The translations under genes were made by a program, and so were the position numbers. From positions 1 to 5,581 of the forward strand of contig JAQGHJ010000042.1 of the NCBI GenBank assembly GCA_028288905.1: 5,581 nt of DNA, given 5' to 3'. Every line of letters starts with the position of its first letter. Within the stretch, counting starts at the first letter, position 1. Positions 1 through 5,496 of the stretch are shown one piece after another. The stretch comes from Phycisphaerales bacterium. Lineage in GTDB: Bacteria; Planctomycetota; Phycisphaerae; Tepidisphaerales; Tepidisphaeraceae. The notes under the pieces were generated by a model that was given only the letters and a program-made list of their open reading frames with translations, searched no databases and was not told the origin of the DNA.

Positions 1-3
1 AAC

Positions 4-21
4 TTAACTACCGGTCGTTAA
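4..21. repeat. Imperfect 18-bp palindrome, possible protein-binding site
   Basis: The sequence TTAACTACCGGTCGTTAA is an inverted repeat with a single mismatched pair (T9 against C16) around an ACCGGT core. It is as long as the first parS palindrome but has a different core, so it is not a parS site. It could be an operator for a gene to the left of the window, or chance. No gene is visible to connect it to. Confidence 0.25.
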
Positions 22-104
22 ATCACCAAAGCGGCCCGAATTGCCAACCGACCGATGTAGACGGGATATTGACAATAATCCATGAATCGCACAGATCACC
101 CATC

Positions 105-122
105 AAGTTCCACGTGGAACTT
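105..122. promoter_or_regulatory. parS: parS centromere-like site 1 (ParB binding)
   Basis: AAGTTCCACGTGGAACTT is a perfect 18-bp palindrome. Its inner 14 bases, GTTCCACGTGGAAC, match the well-known bacterial parS pattern (TGTTNCACGTGNAACA). The outermost positions of the 16-bp core are A/T rather than T/A, a usual kind of parS variation. It lies 51 bases beyond the parB stop codon. ParB is expected to bind here and spread along DNA. The match and the neighbouring parB gene are seen directly; binding is inferred. Confidence 0.9.
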
Positions 123-155
123 CACTCCTTGTCTGCCAACCAGTAACAAAAGCCG

Positions 156-171
156 TGTTCCACGTGGAACA
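156..171. promoter_or_regulatory. parS: parS centromere-like site 2 (ParB binding)
   Basis: TGTTCCACGTGGAACA is a perfect 16-bp palindrome and an exact match to the parS consensus TGTTNCACGTGNAACA. It ends two bases before the complement of the parB stop codon (174-176). Its centre is exactly 50 bp from that of site 1, or about five helical turns, so two ParB dimers would sit on roughly the same face of the DNA. This is the strongest regulatory-site call in the window. Confidence 0.95.
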
Positions 172-173
172 AG

Positions 174-1145
174 TCACGACTCTGTGGCTTCAAGCCTCAG
201 TTTCGCCAATAGCTGGTCGAATTCGTCCAAATTCGAATAGCTGATGACGATTTTCCCTTTACCCTGCTTCCCCGATCGGACCGCCACCCGCATTCCTAAC
301 TGACGGGACAGGGACACCTCCAGCTGCTTAATGTGCGCGTTCTGCTTTTTCTGTGGAATAGTAGCAGGATCCACTTTTTGCTGTCCCTGAGCCAATCGTG
401 CTAAATTTCGCACCGATAAACCTTGTGCAACCACCAGTCGCGCCAGGCGGTCCTGCTCCAACAGATCACTCACGCCAGCCAGAACCTTCGCGTGACCAAA
501 CGTCAAGGCACCCGTCTTGACCAGCTCGTGGGTTGATGCCGCCAGGTCGAGGAGCCGTAAGTGATTCGAAATCGTTGAGCGGTCCTCTCCAAGCCGTAAC
601 GCCAATTCGGAATGGCTGAGCCCAAGTTGCTGGAGCAGAGTTTTGTACGCATACGCTCGGTCGATGGGATTAAGATCTTCCCGTTGAATATTCTCGACCA
701 ACGCCATTTGGGCTTGGGTGAGACCATCGACATCGTTCACGATCGCGGAAATGGTTGTAAATCCCGCTAGCTTCGCCGCCTTCAGTCGACGCTCGCCCGC
801 GATGAGTTCGAATCCCTGGGACGTTTGGCGGACAACAATCGGCTGGATCAATCCGTTCGTCCGAAGGCTGGCTGCCAACTCTGCTAAAGTCGCGTCGTCA
901 AATTCTCGACGTGGCTGATGGGGGTTAGGCTGAATGTCTGCCAGTTGCAGATCGAGAACCCGCTTCCCCTGCTCTGCGATCCCGCCCACCAGCACGGGAT
1001 TCGAAAGGGGGGCTACGGATCGGTGAGCGTTTGCCGTTCCGTCCGAATTCACGGAGTGGCTCTCGGTGGCCGGAGCGTCAGACGAATCCATCGAGATCAA
1101 ACTGCTAAGCCCTCGGCCCAGACGCGGTTTATTGAGTTTTGACAA
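174..1145 (-). CDS. parB: Chromosome-partitioning protein ParB (Spo0J family)
   Basis: ParB is a DNA-clamp CTPase that loads at parS, spreads along DNA and stimulates ParA, moving replicated origins apart. From the TTG start the protein has 323 residues, a usual ParB length. It begins MSKLNKPRLGRGLSSLI, which holds the short basic N-terminal motif that contacts ParA. Next come a variable linker, box I NPHQPRR (about 74-80), the GERRLKAAK motif of the CTP-binding domain (about 117-125), ENIQREDLNPIDRA (about 151-164), a helix-turn-helix around SELALRLGEDRSTISNHLRLL (about 179-199) and a C-terminal dimerization region ending in NLDEFDQLLAKL. The TTG at 1145 has GGAAAA four bases upstream. An in-frame ATG at 1196 would add 17 residues of unconserved sequence and overlap a good -10 box, so I prefer TTG. 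No parA is adjacent in the window. The gene is less GC-rich (roughly 47-57% in lines I counted) than those to its right. The function is very secure; the start is less so. Confidence 0.95.
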   Translation of the reverse strand: MSKLNKPRLGRGLSSLISMDSSDAPATESHSVNSDGTANAHRSVAPLSNPVLVGGIAEQGKRVLDLQLADIQPNPHQPRREFDDATLAELAASLRTNGLIQPIVVRQTSQGFELIAGERRLKAAKLAGFTTISAIVNDVDGLTQAQMALVENIQREDLNPIDRAYAYKTLLQQLGLSHSELALRLGEDRSTISNHLRLLDLAASTHELVKTGALTFGHAKVLAGVSDLLEQDRLARLVVAQGLSVRNLARLAQGQQKVDPATIPQKKQNAHIKQLEVSLSRQLGMRVAVRSGKQGKGKIVISYSNLDEFDQLLAKLRLEATES

Positions 1146-1149
1146 TTGA

Positions 1150-1155
1150 TTTTCC
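1150..1155 (-). promoter_or_regulatory. Ribosome binding site for the TTG start of parB
   Basis: On the minus strand GGAAAA lies four bases before the TTG at 1145. It is only a partial Shine-Dalgarno match. The rival ATG at 1196 has just GACGGGA directly abutting it, too close to act as a normal ribosome binding site, so this element favours the shorter ParB. Confidence 0.45.
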
Positions 1156-1179
1156 AAAAAAAGAGGGGGCGTGACCACG

Positions 1180-1207
1180 ATTTTACCTACGGTCATTCCC
1201 GTCGCAA
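1180..1207 (-). promoter_or_regulatory. Candidate sigma70-type promoter for parB
   Basis: Read leftward, TTGCGA (1207-1202, four of six -35 bases) is separated by 16 bases from TAAAAT (1185-1180, five of six -10 bases). Transcription would begin near 1173, giving a leader of roughly 28 bases before the TTG codon. The alternative ATG at 1196 lies inside the spacer, upstream of the predicted transcript start, so it could not be translated from this promoter. Predicted by eye only. Confidence 0.5.
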
Positions 1208-1371
1208 CGGCTGCGTCGACTTGAGCAGAATGGTGTCTGACGCCCTGCCAGAAACACAACTGCCATCCAGCGAACCCGATCCATCGAGTGGGCAAGTTGC
1301 TGGGGCCGAAGGGACAACGCCCAAGAGAGGCGGAGAAGCAGGCGAGGGACCTGCTTGCATTCGTCCGTCGG

Positions 1372-1400
1372 GTGGCACTTACCGCCTCGACCTCTATACT
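1372..1400 (+). promoter_or_regulatory. Candidate sigma70-type promoter for the nuoD transcription unit
   Basis: GTGGCA (1372-1377, four of six -35 bases) is followed after the ideal 17 bases by TATACT (1395-1400, five of six -10 bases). A transcript would start near 1407 and carry a leader of about 96 bases before the nuoD ATG. It is the best plus-strand promoter match I found in the gap and could also drive nuoE, since no promoter or strong terminator is obvious between the two genes. Confidence 0.4.
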
Positions 1401-1502
1401 CTTGGCACCCGGTTCTGCCTTCGACAGATCCCTAAGTATCGCCGCCGTGGGTGGGGCCGACAGTCCGCGTCCCGTTCCCGAGTGCGTACGAGCATCCCCT
1501 GT

Positions 1503-2783
1503 ATGCCTTATACCCTTTCTAAATTGACGGGTGACGAGTTATCTCCGGAACTGTCCGCTGAGGGGTCTGGGGGGAACCGCTGGACCCTTAACTTCGGGCC
1601 CCAGCACCCCGCCACGCACACCACGCTTCGGCTCGTCCTTGAACTGGATGGCGAGCGGATCGTTAAATGCACGCCCCACATCGGTTACCTGCACTCGGGC
1701 TTCGAAAAGTGCATGGAGAACCTGAACTACAACCAGAACGTGACGATCGTCGATCGGATCGACTATTCGGCCCCGATATACAACGAGCTGGCGTGGTTCC
1801 ATGCGGTCGAGAAGCTGCTCGGCGTCGAGCTGACGCCGCGGTGCAAAGTGCTGCGGACGATCGCGTTGGAACTGGGCCGGGTGCAGTCGCACCTGCTGTG
1901 CGTCGGGGCGGCGGGGCTCGACCTCGGGGCGTTCACCGCCTTCCTCTACGGCTTCAACGAGCGCGAGCGGATCTACGACATCGTCGAGTTCATGAGCGGT
2001 CAGCGGTTCCACACGAGCTGGTGCCGCGTGGGCGGCTTGAACATGGACCTGCCCGACGAGGCGACGTTCAAGAAGTTGGTGAAGGACTTCATCAACGAGC
2101 AGATGCCCAAGGGCATGGACGACATGACCGGTCTCCTGAACAAAAACCGAATCTTCGTCGACCGGACGAAGGGCGTCGGCGGCATCACCCGCGACGAGGC
2201 GGTCGCGTGGGGCATGACCGGCCCAATGGCCCGGGCGGCCGGCGTGCGGCGGGACCTGCGGAAGGACGAGCCGTTCCTCTGCTTCGCCGACAACTGGGAC
2301 GGGCAGGGGGGCAAGGCGGTCGACTTCAAGGTGCCGGTGATGAACACCGGGGGCGACGTCTACTCCCGGTACCTCGTTCGGCTCGAGGAGATGCGTCAAA
2401 GCGTCCACATCATCCGGCAGCTGATCGACGACATCCCCGGCGGGCCCGTGAACGTCAGCCCCGAGGGCAAGGACGTGCTGCCGCCGAAGGAGCAGGTGTA
2501 CGGCAGCATCGAGGGGCTGATCCAGCACTTCGAGCTGATCATGACCAACCGCGGGTTCGACGCCCCCCGCGGCGAGGTGTACGGCGCGATCGAGACCGGC
2601 AACGGCGAGCAGGGATACTACCTGGCCAGCGACGGCGGCAACCGCCCGTGGCGGGCCCGCACCCGCCCGCCGTGCTTCGTGAACTACTCGACGTTCCCGA
2701 AGCTGGTCGAGGGGCACATGATCAGCGACGTGCCGGCCATCCTCGGGAGCATCAACGTGATCGCGGCGGAACTGGACCGGTAG
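1503..2783 (+). CDS. nuoD: NADH-quinone oxidoreductase subunit D (complex I 49-kDa subunit)
   Basis: NuoD lies at the foot of the peripheral arm of respiratory complex I and, with NuoB, forms the quinone-reduction site at the membrane. The 426-residue length fits the family. The signature TLNFGPQHPATHTTLRL spans about 28-44. Then come PHIGYLHSGFEKCME (58-72), DRIDY (84-88), LDLGAF (139-144), the FMSGQRFHTSW region, RYLVRLEEMRQS, and the C-terminal core ETGNGEQGYYLASDGGNRPW (364-383) with RTRPP (386-390). Aligned from memory to the bovine 49-kDa subunit, His39, Tyr88 and Asp140 match the quinone-pocket His59, Tyr108 and Asp160, so the protein should be active. The ATG at 1503 gives a normal N-terminus, although no clear Shine-Dalgarno precedes it. 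nuoC, the usual upstream neighbour, is absent; parB lies there in the opposite direction. NuoE follows, past a broken DUF4058 gene. Identity is secure. Confidence 0.97.
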   Translation: MPYTLSKLTGDELSPELSAEGSGGNRWTLNFGPQHPATHTTLRLVLELDGERIVKCTPHIGYLHSGFEKCMENLNYNQNVTIVDRIDYSAPIYNELAWFHAVEKLLGVELTPRCKVLRTIALELGRVQSHLLCVGAAGLDLGAFTAFLYGFNERERIYDIVEFMSGQRFHTSWCRVGGLNMDLPDEATFKKLVKDFINEQMPKGMDDMTGLLNKNRIFVDRTKGVGGITRDEAVAWGMTGPMARAAGVRRDLRKDEPFLCFADNWDGQGGKAVDFKVPVMNTGGDVYSRYLVRLEEMRQSVHIIRQLIDDIPGGPVNVSPEGKDVLPPKEQVYGSIEGLIQHFELIMTNRGFDAPRGEVYGAIETGNGEQGYYLASDGGNRPWRARTRPPCFVNYSTFPKLVEGHMISDVPAILGSINVIAAELDR

Positions 2784-2845
2784 GGCGGTCGAACGTGATC
2801 GGTGTCGTGGGGGCCGGTTGGCCGGTCCGTACTCGGAGCAATCCG

Positions 2846-3243
2846 ATGCCTTTGCCGTTCCCCGGCATGGACCCGTATTCGGGGCGGCCGGAGGTCTGGC
2901 CGGACCTCCACGCGCGGCTGATCGGTATCGTCGGGAACTGCTGACGCCCCTTCTCAAACCGCGTTACGTCGCCCGTGTCGAGCAGTACGCGTACGTGCTT
3001 GATCCCGATGACCCCGCATCCGGGTCGTACGTGATGCCTGACGCGTCCGGCCTCCAAGCCGCCATGGACGCCGCGTACGACCGCGCGGGCTACGATGCCG
3101 ACACCGATTACAGCCGGCCGCCGGTCCCGCCGTTGAACCCGGACGACGCGACCTGGGCCGCCGCGCTGCTCGCGGCCCGCGCTAGTGCCACCGCGGCGGG
3201 GCCGCTGCCTGCTTCAAACCCGACGCCCGACCCGCTCCCCTGA
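2846..3243 (+). pseudogene. DUF4058 family gene remnant, frameshifted and internally deleted
   Basis: The first frame starts at ATG 2846, with GGAG seven bases upstream (2835-2838), and reads MPLPFPGMDPYSGRPEVWPD, the hallmark N-terminus of DUF4058 proteins, before a TGA at 2942-2944. The homology continues in the next frame from about 2936 as ELLTPLLKPRYVARVEQYAY up to SYVMPD. Restoring one base near GGG (2933-2935) would rejoin the two. After SYVMPD the sequence jumps to LQAAMDAAYDRAGYDADTDY and PPVPPLNPDDATWAAALL, which resembles the C-terminal end of the family as I remember it. About half of the usual ~250-residue protein, its centre, therefore appears lost. The family's biochemical role is not established. 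It lies 62 bases after nuoD and 8 bases before nuoE, so it probably inserted between them and decayed. A short functional product from the second frame cannot be excluded but seems unlikely. Confidence 0.75.
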
Positions 3244-3251
3244 CGTCACAC

Positions 3252-3851
3252 ATGGCCTGGACCACCGAGAACCGTCGCACCGAAGTCCTCGACCGCCGCC
3301 CCGAGCCGTACCTGACGGACGAGATCAAGCGGCTCCTGTCTGAGACCTACTTCCCGCGTTACCCGACGAAGCGGGCCGTCCTGCTGCCGGCGCTGCACGC
3401 GGTTCAGCACGCCCACAACTGGATCCCGCCGCAGGCGATGGAGGAGATCGCCGCGTTCCTCGACCTCCAGCCGGCCGAGGTGATGGACACCGCCTCGTTC
3501 TATGAGGAGTACTGGCTGAAGCCGAAGGGCAAGTACCTCGTGCAGGTGTGCCGGTCCCTGACGTGCGAGGTTTGCGGATCGGCCGAACTGACCGAGCGGG
3601 TGAAGGCCAAGCTCGGCATCCAGCCCGGCGAGACGACGGACGACGGCCGGTTTACCCTCGTCGAGCTCGAGTGTCTCGGGGCCTGCGGCACCGCCCCGGT
3701 CGCGCTGATCAACGAGGCGCTGCACGAGAACCTGACGCCGGCCAAGCTCGACGCCCTGATAGACCACCTGCCGGCCGACCCGCACGACTACAACGACCCG
3801 ACGATCGACTGGGAGCAGGGCGGCTCGGCCCACGCTGCGGCCCACGAGTAG
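3252..3851 (+). CDS. nuoE: NADH-quinone oxidoreductase subunit E (complex I 24-kDa subunit)
   Basis: NuoE is the small [2Fe-2S] subunit of the NADH-oxidising module. It carries cluster N1a beside the FMN of NuoF in the cytoplasmic arm of complex I. The 199-residue protein has an N-terminal helical part with PTKRAVLLPALHAVQ (38-52) and NWIPPQAMEEIAAFL (56-70), the motif EVMDTASFYEEYW, then a thioredoxin-like ferredoxin domain. The four cluster ligands are intact: Cys100 and Cys105 (C-x4-C) and Cys141 and Cys145 (C-x3-C, in ECLGACGTAPV). Cys108 is an additional cysteine close to the cluster. A tail of about 25 residues, rich in Asp and then in Ala/His, follows the domain. No Shine-Dalgarno is visible before the ATG, and the next in-frame start would cut into the helical domain. 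nuoF, the usual partner, does not follow. Confidence 0.96.
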   Translation: MAWTTENRRTEVLDRRPEPYLTDEIKRLLSETYFPRYPTKRAVLLPALHAVQHAHNWIPPQAMEEIAAFLDLQPAEVMDTASFYEEYWLKPKGKYLVQVCRSLTCEVCGSAELTERVKAKLGIQPGETTDDGRFTLVELECLGACGTAPVALINEALHENLTPAKLDALIDHLPADPHDYNDPTIDWEQGGSAHAAAHE

Positions 3852-3886
3852 GGGCTGCCAAGTCGTGCCACCGAACTTTCCACCCC

Positions 3887-4588
3887 ATGGCCCCCTCGCC
3901 GGTTCCAGCATCACCGCCTGCCGGACCGTCCGCGTCCGCCGAGGCGGACCCTGTGACGCCGACGCTCGTCCTCCCGGCACCGCCCTCGTCCGATAAGCGA
4001 AGGTTACCCGTGTTCTGGATCGTACTCCTAGTCCTCGCCGCCGCCGGCATCGGCGGCTGGGCGTACGTCACGCACCGCACGTACCACCTCGTCACCGTCC
4101 GCCCCGGCCAGCTGTACCGGGCCGGGCTGCAGGACTTCAGCCCGTTCGAGAACGCCGTCCGGAAGGTGAAGCCGCGGACGATCGTGAGCCTCATCGACGA
4201 CCGCGAGTTGGCCGACCCGAGCAAGCCGCAGTTCAGGCGGGAGGTCGACACGTTTGCCGATCCCGCCCGCGGCACCCGCGTCGAGCGGGTGCCGGTGGCG
4301 CTCGGCGGGTGGCCGCAGGGGGACGAGGTCGAACGGTTCCTGGCCGTCGCCGCCGACCCCGCCCGGCAGCCGGTGCTCGTCCACTGCGCCCAGGGCGTCC
4401 GCCGGACCGGCATGATGGTGGCCGCCTACCAACTGTCGGTCCTCGGGTATGACAAGGAGCGGGCGAAGCGGGAGATGGAGGCCTTCGGGCACAGCGACCG
4501 GACGGTCGGCGACATCGTCCGATTCATCGACCACTACGACCCGCAAACGAAGCGGATGACCGAGGCTCTGCCGGCCAGCAAAGAGTAG
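3887..4588 (+). CDS. Membrane-anchored dual-specificity/tyrosine phosphatase-like protein
   Basis: The protein has 233 residues. A Pro/Ala/Ser-rich head (1-35) precedes the basic patch DKRR (36-39), then one transmembrane segment at about 41-60 (PVFWIVLLVLAAAGIGGWAY), then a phosphatase domain. VRPGQLYRAGLQ (71-82) is typical of the start of small dual-specificity phosphatase domains. VLVHCAQGVRRTG (163-175) is the CX5R active-site loop, with nucleophile Cys167 and phosphate-binding Arg173. GGWPQGD (140-146) may supply the general acid, possibly Asp146. Both key residues are present, so an active cysteine phosphatase is likely; the substrate could be phosphotyrosine, phosphoserine or a phosphoinositide-like molecule. 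The basic patch before the membrane segment suggests the catalytic domain lies outside the cytoplasmic membrane, which is an inference. The gene starts 35 bases after nuoE and may share its transcript. No Shine-Dalgarno is seen. Confidence 0.85.
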   Translation: MAPSPVPASPPAGPSASAEADPVTPTLVLPAPPSSDKRRLPVFWIVLLVLAAAGIGGWAYVTHRTYHLVTVRPGQLYRAGLQDFSPFENAVRKVKPRTIVSLIDDRELADPSKPQFRREVDTFADPARGTRVERVPVALGGWPQGDEVERFLAVAADPARQPVLVHCAQGVRRTGMMVAAYQLSVLGYDKERAKREMEAFGHSDRTVGDIVRFIDHYDPQTKRMTEALPASKE

Positions 4589-4601
4589 CGGTGGGGAATG
4601 G

Positions 4602-4667
4602 GGCGGGGGGCGACGACGCCGTAGCAGCCCGCCATGGGGGCTCGATCGGATAGCGGGGGTGCCCATG
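4602..4667 (+). terminator. Two adjoining GC-rich hairpins after the phosphatase gene
   Basis: GGCGGG (4602-4607) can pair with CCCGCC (4628-4633), enclosing a smaller stem GGCG/CGCC (4609-4612 with 4617-4620). Directly after it CATGGG (4633-4638) can pair with CCCATG (4662-4667) across a 23-base loop. They begin 13 bases after the phosphatase stop codon, where a terminator is expected, but no T-run follows, and in DNA this GC-rich such stems arise by chance. Low confidence. Confidence 0.25.
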
Positions 4668-4787
4668 TGGCGGATAACCCGCACTCAGGGCGTTCGCCAG
4701 GATAAGATCGCGTTGGGCTGCGAGGTGGACGAGCCGGTCCCGCGGCCCGCGGCCGAGGCAAGTAAGCGAGACCGAACCCCACAGCTC

Positions 4788-4794
4788 GGGAGGG
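4788..4794 (+). promoter_or_regulatory. Strong Shine-Dalgarno before the 4799 gene
   Basis: GGGAGGG ends four bases before the ATG at 4799 (core GGAGG with a five-base gap). It is the best ribosome binding site in the window, fixes the start of the downstream gene and supports that low-complexity reading frame as truly coding. I found no convincing promoter in the preceding gap (4589-4787). Confidence 0.7.
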
Positions 4795-4798
4795 CGCT

Positions 4799-5392
4799 AT
4801 GACCGACCGTAAGCCGACGGCGAGTCGACCGGCCCAAGCGGGTCACTCAACCGGCGCCAAGCCACGGCCGTCTCCCGCCGCCGCGTCAGGTGCAAAGCGT
4901 GCCGCCTCGCCGCCCGCCCGAAAGCCCGCGACCACCAAAGCACCGGCCGGCAAACCCGTCGCACCGAAGAAGCCGGGCGACGGCCTGCTCGGCTGGTTCG
5001 GTCGCCAAGTCGGTCACGTCGCCAAGGCCGTGTCGACGGACGTTACCCAACCTCCCCCTCGGGTAGCCAAGCCACCGCCCGCCGGCCCCGCCAAGCCGGC
5101 CGGCGCCAAGAGCAAGGCGGCGAGCCGCGGGCCCGCACCGGCGTCGGGCGGGCCGGCAGGGGGGCCGCGTAGGGCGGCTTCCCCACCCACCACCTCATCC
5201 GTCGCGACGCCGGTCGGTTCCGCCTCGCCCGCCGCCGGGGCCGGCCAGATCATTTACCGCGCCGACCGGATCGAGGAAGTGGACCTGCCGGACCAACCCG
5301 GCGTCACGCTCCGGCGGACGATCATCGACGAAGTCATCGTGGGCGCGAACACAACTGACGCAGTTCGGGCCGAATCGGCCAGCGGGAAGTGA
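4799..5392 (+). CDS. Hypothetical Lys/Ala/Pro-rich protein, mostly disordered
   Basis: I do not recognise this 197-residue protein. Residues 1-60 and 84-148 are low-complexity Ala/Pro/Lys/Arg/Ser/Gly sequence, strongly basic and probably disordered, with runs such as AKPAGAKSKAASRGP. Two islands look ordered. GLLGWFGRQVGHVAKAV (62-78) could form an amphipathic helix. The acidic C-terminal block IIYRADRIEEVDLPD (151-165), followed by GVTLRRTIIDEVIV (168-181), reads like beta strands and is the likeliest conserved part. There is no signal peptide or clear transmembrane segment. The basic tails recall histone H1-like or other nucleic-acid-binding tails, but the composition alone is not proof. 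A strong Shine-Dalgarno supports the start. It lies 210 bases from the phosphatase gene and is probably transcribed separately. Confidence 0.75.
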   Translation: MTDRKPTASRPAQAGHSTGAKPRPSPAAASGAKRAASPPARKPATTKAPAGKPVAPKKPGDGLLGWFGRQVGHVAKAVSTDVTQPPPRVAKPPPAGPAKPAGAKSKAASRGPAPASGGPAGGPRRAASPPTTSSVATPVGSASPAAGAGQIIYRADRIEEVDLPDQPGVTLRRTIIDEVIVGANTTDAVRAESASGK

Positions 5393-5496
5393 GCCGAGCA
5401 GGTTTGCCTCGACCCGCACCGCAACGGCTGTCCCGCCGCTCGCGGTGTCGCAGGCCAACCCGGCATCCCTCGCACAGGCAGGCACGCGAACACGAG

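Larger units (their letters stand above)
1146..1502. other. Divergent intergenic region between parB and nuoD
   Basis: This stretch separates two genes pointing away from each other and holds one promoter candidate for each. I see no RNA gene and no convincing protein gene. A GTG-started reading frame at 1288-1527 on the plus strand is open for 79 residues, but it has mixed codon use, no recognisable motif and runs over the nuoD start. The nuoD frame also stays open leftward to 1146, but that part lacks any NuoD-like sequence. Confidence 0.6.

Noticed and set aside
69..97. TTGACA at 69-74 as a -35 box
   Set aside because: A perfect -35 hexamer, but no acceptable -10 lies 16-18 bases downstream, and it would point into the 3' end of parB.
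1..104. Possible oriC with DnaA boxes
   Set aside because: The stretch is relatively AT-rich and near parS, but I found no good match to TTATNCACA on either strand. AATCGCACA at 85-93 has too many mismatches.
1146..1502. A much longer NuoD beginning at 1146
   Set aside because: The extra 119 residues show no NuoD similarity, contain the likely promoter, and would reach the parB start. The ATG at 1503 gives the normal family length.
1288..1527. 79-residue plus-strand frame in the parB-nuoD gap
   Set aside because: GTG start without a ribosome binding site, mixed codon use, no motif, and it overlaps the start of nuoD.
2775..2790. Small hairpin GACCG/CGGTC over the nuoD stop codon as a terminator
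   Set aside because: Only five base pairs, no T-run, and it overlaps coding sequence; likely chance.
1667..2944. Long plus-strand frame overlapping nuoD, 425 residues
   Set aside because: Out-of-frame shadow made largely of Arg/Gly/Ala. Only its last 32 residues, from 2846, are real sequence, namely the DUF4058 N-terminus.
1539..2957. Long minus-strand frame opposite nuoD, 472 residues
   Set aside because: It is a shadow of the high-GC nuoD codons, with Arg/Ala/Pro/Val/His-rich sequence and no domain, while nuoD on the plus strand is unmistakable.
3246..3980. Minus-strand frame opposite nuoE, 244 residues
   Set aside because: Complement of a confirmed NuoE with intact cysteine ligands; no recognisable motif of its own.
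5393..5496. Terminator between the convergent genes at the right end
   Set aside because: I looked for a stable stem with a T- or A-run and found none.
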